From NCBI RefSeq assembly GCF_000519205.1, contig NZ_JAFB01000009.1, positions 48,484-112,483 of the forward strand: a DNA stretch of 64,000 nucleotides, written 5' to 3'. Made by a program: the position numbers and the translations under genes. The stretch comes from Amycolatopsis taiwanensis DSM 45107 (GTDB lineage: Bacteria; Actinomycetota; Actinomycetes; Mycobacteriales; Pseudonocardiaceae). Shown here piece by piece: positions 30,101 through 42,100 of the stretch; positions within the stretch are counted from its first letter, which is position 1, and each line of letters begins with the position of its first letter. Under the pieces are notes generated by a model. That model did not search any database and was not told where the DNA came from. It worked only from the letters and a program-made list of their open reading frames with translations.

Positions 30101-33100
30101 CGAGCTCGCCGGAATCGTGCGGGAGCTCGGTCGCCCTCCGGCGACCGTGCGCGAGCTGGCCCCGTTGCTCGGCCGACTGCACACAGCGGTGGCGCGGGTC
30201 CGGGACACCTACGCCTGGTATAAGGGTGACCTCGCGTCGAATGTCGAGGTGACCGAGCGGATCGACGACTTCGTTCCGGCGGTGGACATCTTCGCCTGGG
30301 ACCCGCTCAGCCTCAGCCTTCTGACGGACTTCCGGGTCGGTGAGGAAACGAGTGTGTGGGCTCGTGCCCTGGCCGCGGCCACGGTCGTGGCGTACGCGAA
30401 CAGGCGCGACGAGCTGGGTGAACCGCCCACCGCTTTCTTCGCGCTGTTCGAGGATTCCGCCCTGCCCGCGCCGCACGACGTGGCGGATTACTTCGAGGGC
30501 TTGACGGATGACGACGGTCGCCGCCTGGTGGGTGCGGACGACGCGCGGTACGCCGAGGCGATGGCCGCCATCGGCCATCGCGACCTGGTGAACGACCGAG
30601 ACCTGTCCATTCTGGATCTGGCCGGGCGGTACTTCGAAGACGGTTTACGCGCGTTGGGCTGGGAGCAGTCCCTGTCCGAAATCAACGCCCGCGAAATGAT
30701 GCGGGTCATTCTCGCGCGGGCCACGTCACCCGCCGGACGGCTGGCCGCGTTCTATCTCCAGCCGCATGCCATGCATGCCGCGGCGATGCGGGAGCTGTTG
30801 TCGTTCCTGCCGGACGCCGACGTCGACCTGAGCTGGCGTGATGACCACACCCGCCGGGTGGGACTCACCGAAGAACAGCGGCGACTGCTCGAAACCTACC
30901 CGCGGGACATCGCCGCCAACCTGGTCGACGCCCATGGCGAACGGGCGCTCGCGGTCGCCGCGGCGGCACTCGGGGAGCCCGGGAGCGACGCCGCGGCGTT
31001 CGGCCCGCCGGTGGATCCGCGGATCGCCGCCGTGCAACGGGACGTCGAGGCGCTTGGCGACCCCGGCTCCATCCCCGGCCGGGCGCTGGACGCGGTGGCG
31101 GCTGAGTCCGCCCTGCTGCCGCCCGGCGACGAGAACCTCGCGCGTCGGCTGGAACTGGTCCGCCGGAGCGCGCTCAGGCTGTCCCAGTTGGACATCCAAT
31201 GGGAAGAGCAGCCGTCGGATCCCTTGGACGCCTATCGGCACGCGACCTGGGAAGTACGCTCGCTGAGCGAGGACATCGAGCGGTACGTCGAGGCCAGGAC
31301 TCCGTCCGTGGGCGACGACGCGACCGCCAGGAGCACTTTGCGGGCGTTGCGGGAGACCAGCCCGCTGAATCCGGAGAACCTGAAGCGTCCGATCGGCGGA
31401 GAGGACGGCAAGCCTTTCGTGCTGTCCGCCTTGGTCAGCGCGCACCATCTCTACGACGAGATCTCCCACGGAAGCCGCTTCGCCGGCGATCCGGACGCGC
31501 TGCCGTCGATGTGGGCGAGCGACCTTCCGCCGGGCCTGGCGTGGATCGACGGCATGACGGCCGAGGAAATGACGCTGCTGCCGTTCGCGAACGTCGTCGC
31601 CATGAACGACCACGCGGTCCGCGAGGCGTTCGGGGACGAGGCCCCGATGTTCCGGTTCGTGCTGGACTCCGGCGCTCCGGCCTACTGGAGCGTGCGGACG
31701 AACCGGCTGCTGGTCGCGGCGGACGCCACCATTGGCGACCTACTTGAATTCGGGTTCCAAGCGCTGGCGAACCGCGTGCTGGACAAGGAAGGTGAGTTCT
31801 TCGGACTGTCCGAAGTAGAATTCGGGCAGGCTGCCTCGAGTGCGGAGGTGTTCGCCCGGCGGCAGGCGGAGGTGGACCGCTACCGGCGCGCCGGTCTGTG
31901 GCGCCTGCGCAAGACGGCCGCACACCATTTCGGAGAGTCCGGCGAGGCCGTGGTCGCGGAGATGTTCTCGGACCGGCCCACGCCCACCGCGAGGCCCGCG
32001 GTCGAAGGCGAGCCGCGCTTCGAATACGGCGTTTTCCTTGACACGCCAGGCGAAGAGGGCGGCCCTGTGGTCCCGGACGGCGGCCACGGCGACAGTGGGC
32101 CGCGCACGCCCCCGGCCGCCGCGCTGCGCGCACTCGACACCGTCCCGGCGTCCTCCGGCGACGAGGGGCTGTCCGAGTCCGCGGAGTCCGTCCGGCGTCG
32201 GCTGGCGCTGATGGAGACGCGGCTCGCGCAGGCGCTGGCGCGGCTCGAAAACGGTCACGCGACCGCTGAGGGCGATGTCGTACGCCGACGGTTCCTGGTC
32301 AACGATCTCCGGATCAAGCACGCCGAGGCCGTGCACCGGGAGGCGGTCGAGGCGGCCCGGCACGAGGCCGAGGAGCGGTTCGTCGCCGAGATCCCGCGAG
32401 AACCGAGGTGGGCGACGGAGCTCTATCGCGTCGTCGAGGTGCGGAACACCGTGCGTGAATGGGCCGGGGAGCGGCCGGAGACCGGCCAGACCGCACGGCA
32501 GGTGTGGGACCTGGTGGCCTCGCTGGAGGACACCTGGCGCAAGATGGCGCAACTGGTGCAGAACGCGGACCGCCTCGGTGAGCGAGTAGAGAGCAGCGTC
32601 AGCCACGAGGTCGCCATCGCGATGCTGGCGCGCCTGGAAACCCGGATCGGCCCGCTGGTGCGGGCGTACGCGGAAACGTCGCGCCTCGGCCTGGAGGAGT
32701 CCGCGAAGGACGCGCTGATCGACCTCGATACCGAACTGCGTGCGTACAACGACGAGGCAAGGGCCGCGTTCGAGCGGCACGAGGCGCTCTGGCGGCTGCT
32801 GCCGCAACCGGCTGGAGCGGACATGCTGGCCAAGGACGGTCCGTTCGCACTGAACCCGCTCGGCCGCGACCACGCGCGCACGTTCCTGGTGGGCCAGAAC
32901 GCGACCGAGACCCGGATCGTGCTCGCCGCGCTGCTGGAGGAGTCGCTCGCCGCCACCGGAGTGTCCGAAGCGGACCGGAAGGCGCAGGCCGCCGCCTACC
33001 TGGAGTTTGCCGCGACCACGCCGCTTGCGTCCACTTCGGAATCCCGGTCCCTGCTGGCCACGGTGGGACAGCGGCGGTACGCCGTGCTCGACGAGCGCAA

Positions 33101-36100
33101 GAGTCTCCGCCCGCTGACCGACGCCGACCGGGCCCGGTTCGACCAGCTCCGGGCCAGGCTGGAACAGCTGCACGGGGACCGGATCGTCTTCGACGAGATC
33201 AGCCCGGAAACGCTTGCGCACGCGGAGAACCTCGCCGGGTTCGACGACGCCGCGCACGTGGCGATCGCCCACTACTTCGAGACCACCGGCGGCGTGCTCA
33301 CCGTGTCCGCGACGCCGGTGGACTACTCGGCGTCGCTCGTCCGGCGGGCCTTCGTCGGGCTGCACACCGGGTACGAGATCTTCGCGCCGTCGGGCGCGCT
33401 CGGCATGGCCTACCTCGCCGACCACGCGCTGGCGGTCGGCACCGACCCCCGGGCCGTGGGCTCCTCCGGCGAGCGCGGCGAGGACTCGTTCGTCTGGCAC
33501 GAAAATCGGCAGTACCTGGAGGATCTGTTCGAGCTCGCCCAGCTGACCGGGGCGCACGAGTTCGCGCACATTCTCGCTCTGCTGGCCGGCCCGTCCGCGA
33601 ACCGTGAGCTGCTCTACAGCGACGGGCCCGAGTGGGGCGAACTGCACGACCTGATCGTGGCGCTGCCCTACCACAACCTTTCGCCGTACGTCACCGGCGA
33701 CCAGCGCGAGTCGTTCGCGCACGTGATCGGCGCGCTGCGCGCGGGCCGGGCCGGGCCGGCCGAACTGCTCGGCATGGACAAGCCGGTCGATCCGCCAGTG
33801 GTGCACGTGCACCGGGACACGGTCACCGTGTCCGCGCAGGGCGGCGTCGCCAAGGGCGTGACCGTGCGGGTCACACCCGGACGTGCCGTCGAGATCACCG
33901 ACTCACACGGCACGACCATGCGCCTCGGCACGGACGGCCTGCCAGTGCCCGGGGTCTGGGTATCCGGCAACGAGTGGCAGCGCACGATCGAACTGGCCGA
34001 CCTCGGGCACGGTCTCGACGCCCTGCCGGATGGCGAGCGCCCGCCCAGCACGGTCGTGACGATCGACGCGCGCGGCGTGGTGCGGGTGCGCGCCGCCGAC
34101 GGTGCCACCACCACGGTCTATCCCGGTGGCGCGCTGGCGCTCGAAGCGCGGGTGCCCAGCCACGACCCGGTGGAGGAGCTCACGGGGGCCGAGGAAATCG
34201 CCGCGGTCGGCGCGGACGGCACACTGCACCTCGACCCGGGCTCGGCCGCCGTCCGCGGCGCGCGGGCCGAGCACCTCGACGGCGATGAGGCCGGGACCTA
34301 CCGGATCAGCTCGGGCGACGGCCGGATCGCGTTGCTGCTCGACCAGGACGGCGGCGCCACGATCACCTCGACCCCGAACCGGGTCGGCGGGCAGCCGGAC
34401 GGCCTGACCGTGATCGAACTCGCGGAGCGGATCAGAAGCTTCAACGACGGGCTGCTCCGGCCGCGCGCCGACCAGGTGTCGCTGCCCATGTGGCTCGACC
34501 ACCTGGACCGGCGGACCCACCTGGGCACGACCGGCCCGCTCGACCCCCTGCTCGACTGGCTGGAGCAGCGTCCGGCCGGCCGGACGCACTTCGACGAGGC
34601 CGTGTTGGCGGACCTCGCGGACCGCTGGCGGCAGCTGACCCAGGTCGCGTGGGTCGGGCTGCGCGGTATGACGCCGGACGAGGCGCTGCGGACGCGTGCG
34701 GAGCTGTTCCGCCAGGCACACGAGCTGACCGGGCTGATCAACGCCGAGATCCGGCGGTTCGCCGACGTGGTGCGCACGGAGCTGCCCGCGGCGGAACGGC
34801 TGCCCGGCGAGGTCGCGCTCTACCAGGCGCGCCGGGCGGCGATCACGTCGCTGCCGCACGCCGCCCGCGGCCCGCTCGCCCAGGCGTTCCTCGACCGCGT
34901 TCAGCACGGCTCGAGCGAGTCGACGGCGCTGCTGGTCGCGGCCCTGCTCGACCTCGACGAGACACGCGCGGCCGACTGGTTCACGTGGGCCTCGGCGGTC
35001 GATGCGGCGCCGGAGGACGGGGTGTCGGTCGGCCACCTCGTCCGGCTGATCCGGTCCGCGATGGGGCGGCACGTCGCGGAGGGCGAGTCGCTTCCGGACC
35101 TGGTCCTCACGGCGGCACGGGCCGAGAGCGCGTCGCGCACCGGCGCGACCTTCGCCGACCAGGTGCTGCGGGACCGGCTGGAGGCCGTCCAGCAGGCCGC
35201 TCGTGAACTCGCGTCGGCGGCGCACAATGCGCTCACCGACGGCCTCGCGCCGGTGACGGAGCGGCTGCGCGGGCTACGTGCCGAGCTGGGCTACCTGCGC
35301 GATCTGGGCGTCGAGCTCCTCCCGGCGGGCAGGCCGGAGACCACGGTGGAGACACCGGCGGCGCCCAAGCGGGCCGGGGTCTCGCCCGAGGACGGTCCGC
35401 GCGAGCATCCCGGGGCGACCGTCGCCGAGTTGGAGAACGCGCTCGGCCTCGCGTTCTTCCGGGCCGGCAGCGGCGCGGCGGTGCAGGGCTACGTCGGCGA
35501 CGGCGAGTGGGACATGGGCGAGCCGGGGCAGCTGGAGTGGCGGCTGCGGGTGCGCCCGAGCGACGAGGCACGGGCCGCGCTGGAGATCCCCGAACTCCGA
35601 ATGGCCGGCGATCGCCTGGTGCTGGCCGGGCGAGTGGAACTCCGGCTCCCCCGGGGCATCGCGGTGGACGAGCCGGCGCTGGACCGGATGGTCGCGGAAC
35701 TGCTCGACGTGGTGCCCCGCCAGATCCAGGACATGGTCGCGCACGCGCGCGCCGAGGGACGCCCGGTGCCGGAGCCGGGCAACCTCGTGCTCGGCGACGC
35801 GGAGGATTTCGGCCCAGCGGTCTCCACGGGCCAGACCGTCCATATCGGACCCGAGACCGAGGCTGCGGCCGTCGATCCGCTCGCCGACGTGCTGCGGCTC
35901 GCGGCCAAGACGCTGCCCGCGCCCAATGACCCGGAGAACGCGCACCTGCTGAACGGGTCACGGGTGGCCGTCGCGCTGGCGGACCTGAAGCGCGCACTGT
36001 CCGATCTGGACATCGACCGGCCGGGCCTCACGCTGCTGAACGAACTTGCCGAGGGCGCGGTCGAAGGCACGCCCGGCGCGGCGCACCGGGACCGGCTGCG

Positions 36101-39100
36101 GGCGTACGCCGCGGACCAGGCCGGAATCGACGTCGAGGGCACCACACTCGAACGGCTCGGTGGCGAGCGGACCGAACCGGCTCCGGCGGTCTATGTGCTG
36201 CGGGACGCCCAGGGTGAGGCGGTCGCGGTGCTGAGGGTCGTCGACATGTGGCGCCTGGCCTCCGAACTGGCCGCACGGGAGTTCCTCGGCCGCCTCCCGC
36301 TCCAGGACTTCCAGGTGCCGCGGCTGCACGGTGTGGCCAAGGCCGGCGCCGGGCAGGACACCCTTGGGGTGATCGTGGAGGATCTCGCCACGGGCGAGAA
36401 ATGGGCGGACATCGCGCGCGAGGAGCGGTCGCGGGCGATCACCGCCTACGCCGGGGCCGTGGCGGAACTGGCGATCCTGAGCCGGAACGCGGCCGACGAC
36501 GAGGGGCCGATCGGCTCGGCCTACTGGGCGGATGTCGTGACGGCGCTGCACGGGCTGCGCGACGCCGGGGCACCGGTGGACGCCCTGATCGAGGCGGCGG
36601 AGCGAGTCGCCGGGCGTGCCGCCGCCGCGCCGATCGCGTTCCGGTCCGCGATACACGGCGACCTGCACGGCCAGAACGTCCTCTACCGGGACGGCCATGT
36701 CACGCTGATCGATCTCGCGACGCTCCACCGTTCGCTGACCCCCGAGGGGGCCACGACGGGGCAGGCGGCCGGGGACATCGCCCGCTTCGCCAGGCTCGTG
36801 GCGGAACGGGCGCGCCTCGGCGGTGGCGCGGACTTCAGCGAACAGCTCCGGCGCGACTTCGAAAACGCCGTCCGCAGGCCGGTCCGCCCGGGTATGGCGA
36901 CCAGCCAGGCGGCGCTCACCGCAGTGACGGAGTTGGCCGGCGCCCACCGCGCGGGCACGCCGATCGACGAGCACCTGGCGCGGCTGCGGGAACTGCTCGG
37001 CGAGGCCGCCACGACCACCGAGACGACCTCGGCTGTCGAGTCCCCGCGCGCACGCGCCGAGGGACGCCCGGTGCCGGAGCCGGGCAACCTCGTGCTCGGC
37101 GACACGGAGGATTTCGGCAGCGCGGTCGCCGTGGGCCGGGCCGTCCACATCGGACCCGAGACCGAGGCGGCGGCCGTTGTCCGTGAGGTCAGTGTTGAAG
37201 AGTTGCTCAGGCTCGTGCGTGGCACTCGTACCGGTGCGCCGGGCGAACGGTCCCGGTTGTCGTCGGAGGGCATGCGGGCCTTTGAAGACACGCTGACCGA
37301 TATCCAGGGGTTCGACCCGCGCCGCCCGGCTGGTGAGCAGGTCGAGAGGTTGCGTGAGTTCGCCGCGGCGAAGATGGGGCGGCTGCCTCATGAGCTGAGG
37401 GTGGAACCGTTCGTCGAGGGCAAGGGGTGGATTCTCAAGGTCTCCGACGCCGAAAGCCGGGTGCCGCTGGCGGTGTTGAGCGTGTACGGCGACCCCGAGG
37501 AATCGCAAGCGCGGCGGCAAAATCGGCAGCATGAGGACGATTGGGGGAAGTCCGGGACGGAGCTGCTGGCGGAGCGCCTGTGGGGATTCGACCGGCTTGA
37601 CCGCGAGCGTCCGGTGCATTTCGGGCTCGGTGAGGTGTATGGGGCCGGTGTCAGCCGGGGAACCGACGGGTCGGTCGGTGTCCTGCTGACCTCCTGGGCG
37701 CGCGGCCTGACCCTGACCGAGGTGGTGGACCGGATCACGGCGGCGCGTTCGGCTCAGGAGCGGGCGGAGGCCGTCGAGTACCTGCGGCGGATGCTGTCCA
37801 AGATCGCCAAGGCCTTGGCCGAGCTGCACATGCGCACCCGCGATGTGGCCAGCCCGGAAGGGGCCGCGAGCGGGTACTGGCTGGAGACCGCCGCCGAGTT
37901 CGCGCGTTCGGCACATGCGAGCGCGGTGGCCATGGGGCGCTCCGAACTGGTCGACGGCCGGCTGGTGGGGCGGCTGGCTGAGCTGGCCGACCGGGTGACG
38001 TCGTTGGAGACAGGCTTCTTCTCGTTGAAGCACCTGGATGCCCACGGCGAGAACTTCATCTATCACCTGGACCCCGTCCCCGATGAAGAAGACCCGATCG
38101 CCGAGAATGAGACTCTCACGCTGATCGACCTGGCCCGGGTGCACCAATCCGCCGACGCGGACGGCAACGCGACGCGCGAGTTCTCCGACAGCGATCCGGA
38201 CACGATGATCCGGAACGTCTTGGACATCGAAACAGTCTTGAAGCGGGAAGGCCACGCGGACATCGCCACCGGACTGGCTCGCGATTTCCGGAATTCCTAT
38301 GACTCCGCCGTGCACGGGCTGGCGCTCGGCTCGGCCACGAAGGCTTACCGGATATTCGAAGCCACCCAGGAATTGATGGCGGCGAGCCGGGAATTCGCGG
38401 ACGGCGCCAATTCGGCGGAGCTGGTGGCCGAGCGCGCGAATATCCTGGGTGAGCTGCTGGCGGGCTTCGACCGTATCGCGGTGGCCGAGCTGTCGATCGA
38501 CCAATGGGTTGAAACGGCCGCCGCGGTCGAAAGTCCGTTGGGGGCACTGCGGAACTGGCTCGCCGGGCCGGCGGCCGGGCCGGTCCGGTCGATGTTCGGT
38601 ACCGACGAGGAGATCGAGCGCGTCCAGAGCGCGTGGGAATGGGTGCGGTCGCGAATCGCCGAGACCGAATCGAGCGAGCTGATCAATACGCTCGTTGTGG
38701 CGCATCAGGTCATGCTCGACACCGGCCGTCTGATGGCTCTGTGGGAGACGGCGATCACGCAACTTCCCGAGTCCGAACAACCGGCCGCGGGCCGCACGAT
38801 GATCGCCGCGCAGCGCGAGAGCAGATGGTCGTTCGTGCGCGAGACCAGGGGAGTGCTCGACCCGCTTTTCCTGGATCACATCCGCCTCGACGGTAGGGAA
38901 ACCACCGGCGCCCTGCTGGTGGCCGCACTGGTGACCCTCGGCCGGCTGGCTCCGGACCGGGCCGCAGACATCGCGGTGGGCATCCTCGGCACAGACGGTG
39001 GCTTCCTCAGTGATGGTCTTTCGGCCGGTGATGTGGTCCGGCTGGTCGTTCCCGGGCTCGGCGGTGAGACCCTGGTGGATCGGCTGCGTGCCGATCTGGG

Positions 39101-42100
39101 GCCGAGCTGGACACCGCGCAGTGTGGACGAGCTGGCGGCCGCGTCGGAGGCCGGCGATCTGGACGGCATCGTGGCCGCGCTCGGCCAGCTTCGGCCTTAC
39201 CTGCGGGCTTACCGCGCCGGGGGTGCCGCCGCTTACTCCTTCCACGAATTTTCGACCGACGGCTCACCTGATGCCGCCCAGCCACGATCGGAACGCGATC
39301 TTGCGGCTGGTGACCCAGCGATGCCGCCGGTGGCATCCGGCGACGACGCCGCGCTGACTCCGGAATCCGAACCCGCCGGTGCGCCGGTCGATGTCCCTGG
39401 CACCGAACCGGCTTTCACCAGGGCCCGCACGGTGACCCTGCCCGCGCTCTCTGGTGACGTCGCGACCCCGTCGGCGCTGGAGCAGACGGTGCTGGAGCAA
39501 GCGCTCGGTGAAGCGTTCGCCCGGGCCGGCGCAGCCGTCGGCGAGTACACCGCGGGCACCACGCCCGGCCAGGCCGGTTACTGGTCCCTCACGCTGCCGG
39601 GCCAGGTGCCCGCGCACCTGTGGGTCAACTCCCGGCCGCTGTCCTCCGGCGTGCCCCAGGTGACCGTGCCGCAGGCGTGGCGGGGCGCGGACGGACGCTG
39701 GGTGTTCACCGGCCCGATCGAGTTCGCGCTGCCGCTCCTGCCCGCCGATGGGCAGGAACTGGGGCGCGTGCTGGACCAGATCGTGCCGCACCTTCTCCAA
39801 GCCATGCCGGCGATGTTCCAGGAGGCCGTACGGGCCGACCGGATCCTGCCGCTCGACCCGGACAAGGCGCTGGCCACGGCGGCCGCACGGCAGTCGGCGG
39901 CCGACGCCCGGCTGGCCACGGCAAGCGGCGCCGAACTCCAGGCCGCGCGAGCAGCGGCCAACCGCGCGCGGCTCGAGCAGGCGTACGTGCTGCGGTGGCA
40001 GGAGGCAGGGCAGGGCATCGCAGAGCGCGATGGCAGGCGCCAGGCGGAGATCGCGCGCGCCGAGGCTGCCGCCGCACGCGCCACCGCGCTGCGGGTGGAG
40101 CCGCCGGCCGCCTTCGTCGGCGAGCCACCGGCCGAAGGGTCGCTCGGGTGGCACCTGCGGAATGCGATCCAGCTGGAAGAGGACACCTGGCGACGGGCGA
40201 TCGAGGCGGCCAAGGCCGCGCCGTGGAACCCGGCCTGGGTGGACGCGAGCGAGGCCGCCGCCACGGTGCTGGACAGCCTCGGGGAACTCCGCCCCCTGGT
40301 GGACCGGTTCACCACCGCGATGGCAGACGACGGCGTGCTCGACGCCGCGGCGGCGTTGACCGACCTCAGCGCCGCGATCCGGGAGCACAACGCGTGGGTG
40401 TGGTCGGTGCTCGATGCCGACGGGGAACTGCTGGACACGCTGCGGGATCTGCTTCCGCACCAACCGGTCGAGACGCTCACGCACGAAACCCAGGTGGGCG
40501 GGCAGTGGCCGGTGCGGATGGCCGGCGGCTGGACCTGGCGGCCGGAGCGGCTGAACCCGGTGCTACTGCACAACCCGGCGGGCCCGCTGCTGCATGATCC
40601 GCTGGGTGTCGCCTACGGTGCGGTGTTCGACCTGAAGCTGGGCTCCGACTCCATCTTCACCAGCGAGAGCCAGGTGATGCTGGTCGCCCTTTATCGCTCT
40701 CTGCAGGAAGCCAAGGGTTACACCGGAACCGAGCTGGCGGACCGGGTCGCCGGATACGCCGCGTTCCTGCGTGACACACCGGCGAAGCCGGAATCGCAGG
40801 GGGCGAGCCCGCTGCACGCGCTGGGCGCCAACCTCTACATCAACATCGATGTCTGGCGCGAAGGCCGGTCGGCCGCGGAGCCCGAGGATTTCCGGTCGAA
40901 CCTCGCATGGCTGCGCGAGTTCTACGGCGACCGGCTCGTGCTTGACGGTGACGGCGCCAACCCCGCCGTGTACAAGCACGTGCGAATGCTTCGCCGCCAG
41001 CCCGCCTGGCGGCACGAGGAGAACGCGCGGCGGCTGGAGCTCACCAACGGCACTGTGCACCTGGGCGCCGGCTGGCTTGCCTACGTCGGCACCTTCGCCG
41101 AGGACAGCTTTGCCGGGCTGCACGTCAACTTCCCGGAAAGCGGGCAGTTCGAGGACACTGTCGGCGTCGCGAACATGGCCTTCGCCAGGGTCGCTCTCGG
41201 CAGCTCGCACCTGTCCGACCTGTCTGCTTCGGGGGAGCCGCACACCAGCGGCTACCGGCTGGTCGACGGCGAACTGCTGAACATGTCGTCGCTGACGACC
41301 GGGCTCGTCGGGCACGAGCTGGCCCACCCCGAGGACCACGAGCAGGGCCCCACTCGGGACGGGCACGAGCTGCACAGTTCCGGGGCCGAGTGGGCCAGGC
41401 TGCATCACCTGGTCGCCTCGTTGCCGGGGAACCGGCTGCGGCCGCACGCGAAGGGCGCGCTCGCGGAGTCGTACGCCGACCTGTTGGGGGCCTACCGCAC
41501 CGATCTCGGCGACGGCGTCCACACCAATTACGGCGAGGTCGTCCACTCCGGCGACTTCGAGGGCTGGGTCCAGCTCGGCGAGGAGCTCGGCGTGGACCTG
41601 CCGCCGGACCCACCGACGATCAAGGTCAGGGGCCGGACGCTCACCGTGGCGGCCAACGGCGGCCGGGTCAAGGGCGTCGAGCTGCGGTTCGAGGCCGGTC
41701 GCCGCCCGGAGGCCGGCCGCGACTACCCGCTTGGATCCGATGCGCACCAGCGGATCCGGGTGTCCGACGACGGCCACGAGATCGAGTTGGCCGACCGCGG
41801 TGACGGCCTGGACGAACTGCCGGACGGGACGCGTCCGGCGGGGACCCGGATCATCTTCGACGAGGCCACCGGGGCCGTGACGGTGCGCGCCGCGAATGGG
41901 CTGACCGTCACGCTGGACGCCGACGGCAGGCTGACGGTGCTGCGCCTTGCCGATGGCCTTGAGCTCTCGGCCGAGGACGTACGCGCGAAGGTGGGCGTCG
42001 TAGTCGAACTCTCCCCGGACCGGCTGGTGGAACCGGCGGCGGGCCCGGCCAACGTCTTCGGCCTGGCCGGACCCACGGTGCGGGTGGACGAGTCGACCGG

